Below, piece by piece: positions 6,314-15,326 of a DNA stretch of 52,643 nucleotides (position 1 is the first letter of the stretch; each line of letters opens with the position of its first letter). Source of the DNA: Marininema mesophilum (GTDB lineage Bacteria; Bacillota; Bacilli; Thermoactinomycetales; DSM-45169); NCBI RefSeq assembly GCF_900106775.1, contig NZ_FNNQ01000018.1:1-52643 (forward strand), in the 5' to 3' direction. The translations under genes and the position numbers were made by a program. Below the pieces are notes generated by a model that was not told the origin of the DNA, did no database searches, and saw nothing but the letters and a program-made list of their open reading frames with translations.

Positions 6314-6424
6314 ATGAATTGGAAAGAGCTAGGAAACAACTTAATCGGCTGTGGATGCGCTATTATGATGTTACCTTTCATAGCCATCATTTTGTTCCTT
6401 CTGTGGAGTCTGATAACGGACTAG
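6314..6424 (+). CDS. 36-residue single-span membrane peptide
   Basis: ATG at 6314, AGGAGGAG upstream (spacing about 12), TAG at 6422. The sequence is MNWKELGNNLIGCGCAIMM followed by LPFIAIILFLLWSLITD, one strong transmembrane helix. It follows the broken lipoprotein gene on the same strand and ends at a strong terminator. Role unknown; too small for a family assignment. Confidence 0.5.
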   Translation: MNWKELGNNLIGCGCAIMMLPFIAIILFLLWSLITD

Positions 6425-6430
6425 CGAAAA

Positions 6431-6474
6431 ATAAAATAGCTGGGCAGGAATATAAATCCTGCCCGGCTATTTTA
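6431..6474. terminator. Strong terminator, probably bidirectional
   Basis: AAAATAGC-TGGGCAGGA / TCCTGCCC-GGCTATTTT stem with a 7-base loop and T-rich flank. It closes the plus-strand lipoprotein/membrane peptide unit and lies 30 bases after the end of the minus-strand endolysin gene. Confidence 0.88.
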
Positions 6475-6502
6475 TCCTCTATCTATATAGAAGTCTTAGT
6501 CT

Positions 6503-7315
6503 CTATTTCAAGATACCGAATAATTTACCCCAAGTCCAATCCCCAACTTCCCCAGTGGGATTCTTTGCTCGGGCTTTCTTCTGGAAAGAGCGGACGGCTC
6601 TCTCTGTCTTCGGGCCATAAACGCCATAAGGTTTACCATGCTTAATAACCGGAGCTACCCCTAGCCTCCTCTGTACTGCCAGGACATCACTCCCGGTCAT
6701 CTGGTTACCACGGACATATTGAAGTGTCCGGGTGAACTTTGCACCATTAGGGGCCTCTTTGAGCTGACCAGGTTGATATCTATCAAATGGGCCAGCACAT
6801 CTACCATGCTTTAGCTGTTGTTCAAACCAACTTCGAGTGATCCCTGAACCAGGGCAAGATTTGCCGGCTTGCATCTCCCGGTGGAACCTAAAGCGGCCAC
6901 CCGTGATGTGATTGACCAGATAAACTGCCGCGGCTAGCTGAGGGCCTTCCAATTTGTCGTGGCCCTTGTCAAAGTTGCCAATCATCTCAACCATAAAGGG
7001 ATGCACTCCATCATTGTCTAGATCATTGTGATCATAGGCGGATGCTGGTGCGCGGTTGATATCGCGCCCAGTCATCACCTTCCCATCAGGAAAAATAGTC
7101 GCATGCTGGCCGATGTCCGACCAACCGCGACTATGGATGTGGAACCGCCTCATTCCATCTTGGAGAGAGCGATAGTTCTTGCCGTTGAAAGCTTTTTTGC
7201 TTGGCGACCAAGTCCCATGCACATGTGTTTCCGTGAGTCGGCTGCGACTATTCCCCTTAACATATTCCACGAACTCTTTCGCGGTCATTCGCTTCCCATA
7301 TTGCCACATACTCAC
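6503..7315 (-). CDS. Endolysin: N-acetylmuramoyl-L-alanine amidase with PG-binding domain
   Basis: 270 residues. The N-terminal PGRP/Amidase_2-type domain holds HVHGTWSP and the FHIHSRGWSDIGQHATIFPDG block with zinc-ligand histidines, then GKSCPGSGI near the end of the domain. The C-terminal about 65 residues (GSDVLAVQRRLGV…YGPKTERAVRSFQKKARAKNPTGEVGDWTWGKL) are a PG_binding_1 domain. It cleaves the stem peptide from glycan at lysis. There is no signal peptide, so it depends on the holin encoded upstream, whose stop overlaps this start (GTGA). Confidence 0.93.
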   Translation of the reverse strand: MSMWQYGKRMTAKEFVEYVKGNSRSRLTETHVHGTWSPSKKAFNGKNYRSLQDGMRRFHIHSRGWSDIGQHATIFPDGKVMTGRDINRAPASAYDHNDLDNDGVHPFMVEMIGNFDKGHDKLEGPQLAAAVYLVNHITGGRFRFHREMQAGKSCPGSGITRSWFEQQLKHGRCAGPFDRYQPGQLKEAPNGAKFTRTLQYVRGNQMTGSDVLAVQRRLGVAPVIKHGKPYGVYGPKTERAVRSFQKKARAKNPTGEVGDWTWGKLFGILK

Positions 7316-7560
7316 TTCTCTCCTTTAGGCTGGACCATATTTTTAGTACCACTATACAGTCCGGTGGCGCTTAAACCCATGATGATACCCTGTAAGATTC
7401 CTACACTTAACTCTCCCGGTGCCAAATAAAAAAACCCGGCGACGATGCCTAGGGTGAGGGATACAAGCGGGCTTAACCTTTTCGGTAATCCTACCTGCTT
7501 CAACATTTCAACCAATCCGATAATCACCGATACCAATACTGCCTCATCCATTCCAATCAT
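7312..7560 (-). CDS. Phage holin (A118-type)
   Basis: 82 residues with two to three hydrophobic segments (AVLVSVIIGLVEMLKQVG, LSPLVSLTLGIVAGFFYLA, LSVGILQGIIMGLSATGLYSGT) and a charged C-terminus (KNMVQPKGEK). The pattern matches the Listeria A118-like holin family. It is placed immediately upstream of the endolysin with a 4-base overlap. It forms membrane holes that release the endolysin. GGAGG lies eight bases before the start. Confidence 0.85.
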   Translation of the reverse strand: MIGMDEAVLVSVIIGLVEMLKQVGLPKRLSPLVSLTLGIVAGFFYLAPGELSVGILQGIIMGLSATGLYSGTKNMVQPKGEK

Positions 7561-7563
7561 TTC

Positions 7564-7890
7564 TCATCCTCCTAGTCCTATTTTCGCAAAGTAAAAAATA
7601 GCGACCACAATACCACCGATCACCCCGGTGACAATGGGTGCTACGATTAAAGTTTTCACTTGTGATTTGGTTTCTTCCGCGGCTTTAAGTGCTTCCTCTG
7701 CCATTTTCTGCGCTTTTTCCGCTTGCTTCTGCGCCTCGCGACTCCGATCCTCCGCCTCCTCTGCTAGGACGGCTTTGTCTTTTAAAGATCGGATATCCGA
7801 TTTGATATCTTGCAAGTTTGTACTCACCTCTTGTAGAAGCTGGTACATCTCTTTGGGTGAGATGATCACCGCCCCTCCGCTTTCCCCCAT
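7564..7890 (-). CDS. XhlA-like coiled-coil membrane protein of the lysis cassette
   Basis: 108 residues. A long heptad-rich helix (KEMYQLLQEVSTNLQDIKSDIRSLKDK… AEKAQKMAEEALKAAEETKSQ) is followed by one C-terminal transmembrane helix (VAPIVTGVIGGIVVAIFYFA). This is the layout of hemolysin XhlA-type lysis helpers. It is located directly upstream of the holin and has an AAAGGGGGG ribosome site. It probably assists or times holin action. Confidence 0.7.
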   Translation of the reverse strand: MGESGGAVIISPKEMYQLLQEVSTNLQDIKSDIRSLKDKAVLAEEAEDRSREAQKQAEKAQKMAEEALKAAEETKSQVKTLIVAPIVTGVIGGIVVAIFYFAKIGLGG

Positions 7891-7924
7891 CTAACCACCC
7901 CCCTTTCAGTGGGAACCACTGGTG

Positions 7925-8119
7925 TTAAGCTTCTTCAATTTGCTTCTTTGCGCTTTGTTCCTGCCAAGTAGCTACCCGCCGCCTCGCCTCCACTCGTAAT
8001 GCTTGCACCACCTCCTCCATCATTAAAGCTAACGCACCCGCAGGTAGCCCACTTTCTTGCAAAATAGAAGAGACGGCGGCTACCGTCTCCTCGTGGATCA
8101 CTTCAAATGGTTTTGTCAT
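7925..8119 (-). CDS. Small conserved-position phage protein between tail tip and lysis genes
   Basis: 64 residues, wholly helical in appearance (VIHEETVAAVSSILQESGLPAGALALMMEEVVQALRVEARRRVATWQEQ), no membrane span. It is co-directional with neighbours. Function not recognised; position suggests a tail-tip or lysis accessory. Confidence 0.6.
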   Translation of the reverse strand: MTKPFEVIHEETVAAVSSILQESGLPAGALALMMEEVVQALRVEARRRVATWQEQSAKKQIEEA

Positions 8120-8219
8120 TTTCTATCTCCTCTTCTATGGGTGCACCCACAGAAACCGGACATTTGATTATTTCTGGTGGTTGGGGGGGAATCGCTGGTA
8201 ATACTCCGTCCTCCGGCAC
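8103..8219 (-). CDS. Possible 38-residue Pro-rich peptide
   Basis: A GTG start at 8219 gives VPEDGVLPAIPPQPPEIIKCPVS… to TGA at 8103. It overlaps the next gene start by 17 bases and fills the otherwise empty gap after the tail gene. GAGGA lies somewhat far upstream (about 13 bases). A short XkdX-like gene is common at this place, but this peptide does not look like XkdX. Tentative. Confidence 0.35.
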   Translation of the reverse strand: MPEDGVLPAIPPQPPEIIKCPVSVGAPIEEEIENDKTI

Positions 8220-8234
8220 TTACAACACCGTCCT

Positions 8235-10376
8235 CTATGCAGTTTGTACCTTTTTTAAACTCCCGCTATCGGGATCGCGGATATGCAGATTCGCCCCTTT
8301 TCCATAGGCCTCTAATTCAAATACCGTCTGGTATCCCGCTGTCGTGTACATGCGAACATGCATCCGGTTCCCTGTATCTTTTCCGCCTCCTCCTAGATAG
8401 AGATAACAACCATCGGAAACCTTTAAACGGACGGCACCATAAGGGTCCGAAGAATTGGGGGTTACATCAATACTGGGCCCCATATCACGAAAAAGACTCG
8501 GGTCGCCAAAGTACACAGTAGATAATCCCAACCGGGCATAGTCAAGCGCATATTGGAGCTTTAATCCTTGCTTTTTAACCTTGTTGGAGCTGTCAATTTT
8601 ACAGAATAAGTGAAGATCTTTTACGGTCGAAATCCCCACTCCTCGATACCGATAAACTCCAAGATCATCGCTCGCATCACTATCGAATGAGTAGCCAATG
8701 GTACCGAGCCAATCATTGTTTGGATCTTCTAACCCCCACCCATTATCAAAAAATCGAATGCCGTATTTCCCTATTTTTAAGGTCTGGTAATCATTCTCAT
8801 AGGTGCACAGGTATCCATCTTTTAAACGGACTAAACTGCTCCCAGCTTCGGAAACCGTCTCAATATTGACCCGTTCGGCATTTAAGGTACCCGCCGTTAT
8901 CGCATCCGCGTTGATGCCGTCTCCCGATAGGCCGACTTGCCAATCGGGTTCCCCAGCCACCGGGTCCCACCGATTGGCAAAGGCAAGGATGCCGCTTTTC
9001 GCTTGCATATAGTGGGTTGTCTCCGGATCACCATAGGGTCCCGACGTCCAGATGTCGCCCAAGGTCGGTGAGAAGTCCTTGTAACCGACCCCTGAGCGAA
9101 GCCGGTCCGCCATTTGCTCGATGTTTTGGCGAAGCTGGGTAACTGGGGCTCCTTTGGTTACCTTGTTTCCAAGCTCTTCTCTGATGTCGCTAATGGAATC
9201 AAAGGGGGTCGGAACAAATGACCCCAGGGTCAATTGCAAGTTCCTCCGATTATTCAGATCGACTTCAGCGGCAACCACTCGAGCACGCACCTCGATTGGT
9301 GGATTGAAAGAGTCATCAACCACTAGGCCAGCGGTACCTAATTGGGTAGCCTCATGCTCCCTACCCACTTCCCTAGAGAGGTCGGTAATCTCCACCTCAT
9401 AGCTGGCCCATTCTTGCGTTAGGGGTTTTAAGGCGTCCCATCCCTGTTGGATAAGAACCTTGGGGTCTTCCGTGTCATCAAAGGTTTGGGTCATGAATAT
9501 ATGTCGCCGACCTGAAGAACCTGGATATCCCCAAATAGATCGAGCAGCTTCATCACCTACCCACGTTTGACCCTTTGGTTTATCAGCGGGATCTCCCTTT
9601 GCTTTGGACCACTCGACATCTGCAATCGTCAGCTTTCTAGCCCCAGTCTCATCATCATCAGTCGTGCTGTTGTCTCCTCCCTTGCCATAGGGGTAAATGG
9701 CGGTAGCAACCTCTCGGGAAATGACAGTCTTTTTGAGGGACTTCAAGTTCATCCCCTTCATCCATCGAACCCCCGTGTAGTCCTCTAAGGTTGAAACCCA
9801 ATCAATATAACGACCTGTGATCAATGAGCCAGAGACCGTGACTCGAAACCGGATAACTCCTCCCCATGTTTTCATTAACTCGCTAAGTCCCTCAGAGGCG
9901 CTGGTATGATAGACATTCGTTGAAGCGATTCCTGTATGGGAAACGCTCCCCACTTTCCACCGACTTTTCGCGGAACTGAGCAACCGGGTCAATGCATCAT
10001 TTGGCGTGGTATCCCAAAGTCTAATATCATCTACCCAATCACCAGACAACTCTCTTAGAGCAGACTCTTCGCACTGGATTTCCTTCATCGGTCTACCCGA
10101 GCTATCGCTGACCTCATCGGTCTCCATAATCTCAAGAAGCCGCCACCCTCCAGGGTTCCATGGATCTTCAAGGAGGACATAGTTACGCTGGGTGAGGTAC
10201 TTTCCTTCCTCGTCAACTGGCCGGACTCTAAAAGTCAATGTAGCCGATTCATTCTCTGCATCTCGGAAGATCGGCTCATAGACGGGAGATCCCTTATGAC
10301 CGATAGTGGCGACCCGTTCTTCATTCCGATTCAATAGGATCAGCAAGGCACCCCGATCTTTCTCGCTCAAAGCCAT
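8235..10376 (-). CDS. Tail-tip protein (prophage endopeptidase tail / Tal-like)
   Basis: About 713 residues; start at 10376 chosen for GGAGGG six bases upstream. The first 370 residues (NRNEERVATIGHKG…FRDAENESATLTFRV… WRLLEIMETDEV … EVATAIYPYGKGG) follow the hub fold of siphophage Tal/gp27-like proteins. The C-terminal half (GDGINADAITAGTLNAERVNIE…) is the usual phage baseplate/tail-fibre junction followed by beta-rich repeats, probably receptor-facing. It follows the distal tail protein with a 10-base overlap. It forms the tail tip and may carry the host-binding end. No separate fibre gene is visible downstream. Confidence 0.85.
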   Translation of the reverse strand: MALSEKDRGALLILLNRNEERVATIGHKGSPVYEPIFRDAENESATLTFRVRPVDEEGKYLTQRNYVLLEDPWNPGGWRLLEIMETDEVSDSSGRPMKEIQCEESALRELSGDWVDDIRLWDTTPNDALTRLLSSAKSRWKVGSVSHTGIASTNVYHTSASEGLSELMKTWGGVIRFRVTVSGSLITGRYIDWVSTLEDYTGVRWMKGMNLKSLKKTVISREVATAIYPYGKGGDNSTTDDDETGARKLTIADVEWSKAKGDPADKPKGQTWVGDEAARSIWGYPGSSGRRHIFMTQTFDDTEDPKVLIQQGWDALKPLTQEWASYEVEITDLSREVGREHEATQLGTAGLVVDDSFNPPIEVRARVVAAEVDLNNRRNLQLTLGSFVPTPFDSISDIREELGNKVTKGAPVTQLRQNIEQMADRLRSGVGYKDFSPTLGDIWTSGPYGDPETTHYMQAKSGILAFANRWDPVAGEPDWQVGLSGDGINADAITAGTLNAERVNIETVSEAGSSLVRLKDGYLCTYENDYQTLKIGKYGIRFFDNGWGLEDPNNDWLGTIGYSFDSDASDDLGVYRYRGVGISTVKDLHLFCKIDSSNKVKKQGLKLQYALDYARLGLSTVYFGDPSLFRDMGPSIDVTPNSSDPYGAVRLKVSDGCYLYLGGGGKDTGNRMHVRMYTTAGYQTVFELEAYGKGANLHIRDPDSGSLKKVQTA

Positions 10377-12862
10377 CGCTCCCTCCAATCACAAAAAAAG
10401 ACCCCCACGCCAGCAGGCTGGATCTCAAAGGAGTTATATCCGGGATGTAGCTCAATCATCCTTGAGTCAAAACTCATCGCCTTTTGACCTTCTCTCGCAC
10501 TACCATTGATTTCGGGCCGGAACCTATCTCGGCAGTCGATAGCTACTTTATCCCCCGATTTGAAAGGGTAGTCGAGGTGGAGTTTTCTCCCTGATTGAAT
10601 GTGGACGACTGCAAAGAATTTAGTGGACTGCCCGAATGTCCCATAAAAATAGGGCTGCGCATGGGCAGTCCCTTGGTTCATCAGATCGGTAGCGATTTCT
10701 TGAGAGAGTTTCCAAGCAATCCTATTTAGTCGAGGGGTGATTTTCGGATCCGCCGTTTTTAAAACTACCCGCACGTAGAGCGTTTTCCCCGTGATATCCG
10801 TCTTGGAGGTAGCCCCTGGTATTTCGTTGCCGTTCACACACGGTAACCAAGGTCCTGTTTCCGAAAATCCCACGAATACCTGGATGCTACACGCTGCTGA
10901 ATCAGGGATTTCTTCCTCCCAGGATATTCTACTTTCCCCAACGACGCCAACAGCCCCAATAGGTACACCCGGGGCATCTCGTGAGCCCTCCGTGTTGGTC
11001 TTATAACCTGGCGTCGTCTCTACATAGAGGCGAGAGAGGATGGGGGATTTTGCGGGATCGGATGTAACTCCTTTTAGTTCGACGGTTAACGTAGCCGTAG
11101 ACAGATCCATCTCCTTTGTAATATAAGGAAGCTTCTCACCGCTTGTCATCATCTGAGAGGGGCCATGGATCTCTCCATTGATTGTCCATGTGACCCAACA
11201 TTCCACCGATGTGCCTGTAGGTGCTGAAACATCCCATTCTAAGGTGCTGTCAAGCACGTGGGATGGGAGTCCTGAAAAGGTTCGGCTCCAGGTACCACTA
11301 GCAACATAAGCAGATGAAACGGATAGAGACAGACTATTTAACGCGGGACTATATCCAAAGTCACTTGTCTGCAAGGTCACGAGTACGTCTAATTTGTCAC
11401 CCGGTCCCCACGTGTTCTCGGCTATACCCGGGACCTGCGATCCAGAGGTCAGGGGATTAGACCACGCTCCTGGGCTCTGACCATTTTTCGTCACCCTCAC
11501 TTGGAAGGTTACAGCGTGTCCGGCGAGTTCATTCACACCAGTTAAAGAGTCCCAATCAAATGAGATCGTTGAGATTCCAGGTACACCGACAGCATCCAAT
11601 GGCAAGGTATAGATCGCGGTACCTACCATCGATGAAGTAGTGAGAGGGGGTATGTCCGTGGTGGCCCCATAATAAACCGCAGAAATATCGGCGGTCCCTG
11701 CATCGGAATCGCCAAATAAGAAACCGTATCGATCCGATGAGCTGGTTGGGGTCGATGTTTGTGTCGTATAGGGCGCTGCAGAACCTACAGGATAGCATTT
11801 GAGTGTCGTTGTATCCGCCCACTCGACCCGATACCACAACCAAGCGTTCGAGGTATTCGGCAGGTTGAAATCCCATTTACTCCCGTTAACGACCACCTGA
11901 AACCTTAATTTGGTGGTCGTTGTACGATAGCAGAGAAGGATGGTTCTACCCACCGTATAATCCGCGCTTCGGGTCACCATGACCGTCGAGTCCGTTCCTG
12001 TTCCAGTCTTGGCAATTCGCATATAACCGGACTGCTGAGAGACCGATCCTTTTCTGGTATCGGTAAAATAGGCGTCGCTCCACTTTTGACTCTTCCAAGC
12101 CGACAGGTCATCTCGATTCAGCCATTTAGGGATGGTAGATAGTTTCAAAGAGTTGCTGGATGCAACCACATTGGACAAGGTACCCGCACTAAACGTGGCA
12201 TCCGAGTTTTTGGTCAGGGTGGCCCCTGCCCCCCTCTGTAGGGTTAGGAATCCCGATGCATCTTTCATCATTCCGGACATTGTCCCCGTCTCCCACTGGG
12301 TCTTGATCTGAGATGACCAGGAAGAATATTTTTGCAAAACGAGATCCGTCTGATCCCCCACTGTCTCGGTGACCAAGTTGGTCAGGGTTCCTGTTGCGAA
12401 GTCCGACGCTGTGGAAGCGACATTCCCCACTCCTAGCCCAGCAATTCGCTGGGTGGCGGTTTCTCCAATGGCATCCGGATCAGGAACATAAAAGGTAATC
12501 TCCCCTTGGCTCATTCCCCCAAGTTCCTCTAACCCCGTTGACCCTGCCCATCGAGCGAGGTAGGTTTTCCCGGGCTCATCCTCCAGTTCCAATTGCCCAA
12601 GTTGACCCGCATTCCGAAGCCACGCTCTCACCTGCCTCATCTTTGCTCTTAGATCGATGGCACCCAGTGCCGCCACATAAAAAGGAACCTTGATTTCCAA
12701 GGCTCCCTCTTCGATCCCTTGATCCGCCTCACCCCGCCGCCCTGGAATCTTCTCGGATACCACTGTGATCTCAGGCCCTAGAGATCGGACAATGTCCAGG
12801 GCGATCAGGCCAAAGTCATCCTCCATATGTTTTCCGGCAAACTTCAAAGAGTAGCCTTTCAT
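10367..12862 (-). CDS. Distal tail protein (Dit) with a very large central insertion
   Basis: 831 residues, about three times the usual Dit length. The N-terminus (LKFAGKHMEDDFGLIALDIVRSLGPEI…GRRGEADQGIEEGALEIKVPFYV) is the Dit ring domain. The last about 100 residues (YFYGTFGQSTKFFAVVHIQSGRKLHLDYPFKSGDKVAIDCRDR…HPGYNSFEIQPAGVGVFF) complete the galectin-like C-terminal Dit domain. Between them lie about 570 residues of beta-rich, Thr/Ser-rich sequence, including a possible concanavalin-like module (DARKGSVSQQSGYMRIAKTG-type region) and repeated fibronectin-like WSNPLTSGSQVPG / W…NGNEIPGATS segments. This fits 'evolved Dit' proteins that carry carbohydrate-binding modules. GGGAGGTG precedes the ATG. 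Confidence 0.85.
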   Translation of the reverse strand: MKGYSLKFAGKHMEDDFGLIALDIVRSLGPEITVVSEKIPGRRGEADQGIEEGALEIKVPFYVAALGAIDLRAKMRQVRAWLRNAGQLGQLELEDEPGKTYLARWAGSTGLEELGGMSQGEITFYVPDPDAIGETATQRIAGLGVGNVASTASDFATGTLTNLVTETVGDQTDLVLQKYSSWSSQIKTQWETGTMSGMMKDASGFLTLQRGAGATLTKNSDATFSAGTLSNVVASSNSLKLSTIPKWLNRDDLSAWKSQKWSDAYFTDTRKGSVSQQSGYMRIAKTGTGTDSTVMVTRSADYTVGRTILLCYRTTTTKLRFQVVVNGSKWDFNLPNTSNAWLWYRVEWADTTTLKCYPVGSAAPYTTQTSTPTSSSDRYGFLFGDSDAGTADISAVYYGATTDIPPLTTSSMVGTAIYTLPLDAVGVPGISTISFDWDSLTGVNELAGHAVTFQVRVTKNGQSPGAWSNPLTSGSQVPGIAENTWGPGDKLDVLVTLQTSDFGYSPALNSLSLSVSSAYVASGTWSRTFSGLPSHVLDSTLEWDVSAPTGTSVECWVTWTINGEIHGPSQMMTSGEKLPYITKEMDLSTATLTVELKGVTSDPAKSPILSRLYVETTPGYKTNTEGSRDAPGVPIGAVGVVGESRISWEEEIPDSAACSIQVFVGFSETGPWLPCVNGNEIPGATSKTDITGKTLYVRVVLKTADPKITPRLNRIAWKLSQEIATDLMNQGTAHAQPYFYGTFGQSTKFFAVVHIQSGRKLHLDYPFKSGDKVAIDCRDRFRPEINGSAREGQKAMSFDSRMIELHPGYNSFEIQPAGVGVFFCDWRERWL

Positions 12863-12866
12863 TCAA

Positions 12867-14999
12867 TCACCTCCCTATCTTCCTCGATTCCTTCCTTTGT
12901 TGCATGCGCCATAGGCTTTCAGCAATTTTGTTGATGTCGGCTTCCTCGCGAACCACCAATTGACCCACTTCAATATGGAACCTTCCACCGACTGCAGCTG
13001 TCCCCGCAGCACGCGATCCACCGACTCCTACTTGAACCGATCCGATTAATCTTCCCGTAGAACCCGTAGCCAGTTGAGCATTCGCCATTGCCATACCAGA
13101 AGCGATCCGCGCGGTCATGGGCCGGATCCCCTTCTCAGCTCCTTGCGCCCAAGTTGGGAAAAAGCTTTCCCCCGATTTATCAAGATCGCTTAGTGGCCCT
13201 TCTTTGGCGGGTGAAAAGGGGAGGTAGGATCGGATGGTGTTCATTCCTGACTTCACTGCCGATATAGCTGAAGAGATACCGGATCGAATCCCTCTTGTCA
13301 GGGCACTCAGTAATCCTCTCCCTGCTGAGAGAAACGAGCTCGCATAGTTCTTGACCGTACTCCAGGCCCCCCTAATACCGTTACTGATCACCGACTTAAT
13401 GCCATTCCAGGCCCCCTTGGCGGCGGACTTTATGCTGTTCCATATGGAAGAGGCCGCGCTCTTCATCCCATTCCAAAGACCCTTTAGGATAGAGGAAGCC
13501 GTCTTGATAGCCGTCGTTACTGCTGACTTAACCCCGTTCCAGATGGGCACGGCTGCACTCTTGATCGCATTCCAGATGGCAACTCCTGCCGATTTAATCC
13601 CTTTCCAGATGCCTGACCAGATCGTTTTATAGGTGTTGAAAACAAATTTAAAATACGCCTTCATTCCGTCCCAAATAGCCACAAAAAAAGCTTTGATCCC
13701 CTTCCAAACAGCTACCGCCGCCGCTTTAATCGCATCCCAAGTGGCTACCAGGAATGTTTTGACCGTGTCCCAATTCTGGTACAAAAGGACTCCTATTGCG
13801 ATCAAGGCGGCGATCCCCATGACCACCCATCCTATCGGTGAAGTGAGGAAAGCCATGGATAACAATCGGAACGCTTGGACTACCCGCAAGATAACGGGCC
13901 CGAGACGCCCTATAAAACCAATTACTTTTGTAAAACCAGAACGTAACACTTTCCCCACACTGGAGAACGCGTTACCTACTTTGGCACCAAAGGCTGAAAA
14001 TCGAGCCCCTAATCCAGCTACCTTCGCCCCAACCCCATTCATCTTCCCAAAGAAGCTAACAACCTTGGATCCTGCACCAATGAGCGTGCCGCAAATATTG
14101 ATCAGATTGCCAATCACCATGATCACCGGGCCCAAGGCAACCACAGCCAGGCCAACATAGACGATCATCTCTTGTTGACCTTTGGATAAATGGCTAAACC
14201 ACTGAACCAGCTTTTCTATTTTGGCGACAACTCTTTGTAGAATCGGGATGAGGATCGTTCCTAACTTCTCAGAGAGATCCGTCCATTTTGCGGATAAATC
14301 CTTGAGCTTATTAGCGGCTGATCCCTGAGTCCTTGCCAAATCACCTTGCGCTTTTTTCGTCCCTTTCAACGTTAATCCATAGATGGCCTGGGCCTTCTGA
14401 GCCGAAGTGAGCTCCGCTCCTTTTTTCGCAATTCCATTCGCATAGGCGTATTCCTTGACGGTGGCATCAGAGACGGTTGGGACATACTTCTGGAGCATGT
14501 CGTATTCCCCGCGAAATGCCCCGGTCATCGCCTCAACCACTTCGGTGGTGGGGACATTGTTGAAGGACCCAAGATCCGCCGCCAATTGAACAAATCGCTT
14601 GGACATGCTGGCAGCTGTTTTGTCGGTAATACCCATGCCGTTGATCGTTCCATAGAGGTCCGCCGTATACCCTCGGATCTCCTGCCCGGACATATTGAGC
14701 GCATCGGATTGCTTATCGGCCCAACTATTCATGCTCTTGGACATGCTCCCAAAGATGTGGTCAAACTTCGACCGCATCTCCTCGCCATCGATGGCTGTCT
14801 TGGTCATCAACCCCATGACGATCCCGAGGGGTACTGAGACACTTTGCGTCATCGTTGACCCTGCGGCACTCATGGCCTGTCCAGTCGCTTGCCACTTGGC
14901 TCCGGCTGATCGGAGGCGAGATTCTACTTGGGCCATCGATCTTTCAAAACTAGCGATTCGAGCCCCAATATTGACGAAAATATTACTGATGGCAGCCAT
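12867..14999 (-). CDS. Tail tape measure protein
   Basis: 710 residues. The N-terminus (FERSMAQVESRLRSAGAKWQATGQAMSAAGSTMTQSV) and the TMP core (TADLYGTINGMGITDKTAASMSKRFVQLAADLGSFNNV…EAMTGAFRGEYDML) are typical. The centre has hydrophobic segments (LAVVALGPVIMVIGNLI; LTSPIGWVVMGIAALIAIGVL). A run of 11-residue Trp repeats (W…IKSAA.. WNGIKS) follows between about residues 430 and 560. The C-terminus (LPFSPAKEGPLSDLDKSG) is the classic SPAKxGPL tail. It sets tail length; about 700 residues predict a tail near 100 nm by the usual 1.5 angstrom per residue rule. Confidence 0.93.
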   Translation of the reverse strand: MAAISNIFVNIGARIASFERSMAQVESRLRSAGAKWQATGQAMSAAGSTMTQSVSVPLGIVMGLMTKTAIDGEEMRSKFDHIFGSMSKSMNSWADKQSDALNMSGQEIRGYTADLYGTINGMGITDKTAASMSKRFVQLAADLGSFNNVPTTEVVEAMTGAFRGEYDMLQKYVPTVSDATVKEYAYANGIAKKGAELTSAQKAQAIYGLTLKGTKKAQGDLARTQGSAANKLKDLSAKWTDLSEKLGTILIPILQRVVAKIEKLVQWFSHLSKGQQEMIVYVGLAVVALGPVIMVIGNLINICGTLIGAGSKVVSFFGKMNGVGAKVAGLGARFSAFGAKVGNAFSSVGKVLRSGFTKVIGFIGRLGPVILRVVQAFRLLSMAFLTSPIGWVVMGIAALIAIGVLLYQNWDTVKTFLVATWDAIKAAAVAVWKGIKAFFVAIWDGMKAYFKFVFNTYKTIWSGIWKGIKSAGVAIWNAIKSAAVPIWNGVKSAVTTAIKTASSILKGLWNGMKSAASSIWNSIKSAAKGAWNGIKSVISNGIRGAWSTVKNYASSFLSAGRGLLSALTRGIRSGISSAISAVKSGMNTIRSYLPFSPAKEGPLSDLDKSGESFFPTWAQGAEKGIRPMTARIASGMAMANAQLATGSTGRLIGSVQVGVGGSRAAGTAAVGGRFHIEVGQLVVREEADINKIAESLWRMQQRKESRKIGR

Positions 15000-15303
15000 T
15001 TCCCCACCTCCCTTGGTAGATCATTTCTCGGCCCTCAAGGAAGGTAGGCTTCTGGGTAACCGTTGTAGCCTTTTCCTTTCCGATTAGCTTTTCGACGGTC
15101 AGCTTGGGTCTCTTCGTATCTTTGAAATTTACCACTATGCATGCATGAGTCAGCATCACATCTCTGAACGCTTCAAGCTCCTTTTGCTTCCACTCCATCA
15201 CTGCATCCAATTGTTCCATGAGTTCAGCAGGAGTGACCCGCCAAAAGTGCTGGGGCATCTCCGATGGCCTTATCCCAAGTGGCCCCATGGCGATCTTCTT
15301 CAT
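14983..15303 (-). CDS. Tail assembly chaperone, downstream (T) part
   Basis: 106 residues (GIRPSEMPQHFWRVTPAELMEQLDAVMEWKQKELEAFRDVML…), matching the second tail chaperone ORF of siphophages. The frame is open upstream through its ATG and joins the preceding ORF by a -1 shift at the slippery heptamer 15330-15336, so it is probably made mostly as a G-T fusion. Its end overlaps the tape measure start by 17 bases. It would hold the tape measure protein during tail tube assembly. Confidence 0.75.
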   Translation of the reverse strand: MKKIAMGPLGIRPSEMPQHFWRVTPAELMEQLDAVMEWKQKELEAFRDVMLTHACIVVNFKDTKRPKLTVEKLIGKEKATTVTQKPTFLEGREMIYQGRWGNGCHQ

Positions 15304-15326
15304 TTGAGACCACCACCCAGGGCCAG

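Noticed and set aside
8177..9402. Plus-strand ORFs opposite the tail-tip gene
   Set aside because: Shadows without start signals or recognisable domains.
13351..14160. Long plus-strand ORFs inside the tape measure gene
   Set aside because: Antisense shadows of the repetitive TMP sequence; the proteins are low-complexity and lack ribosome sites.
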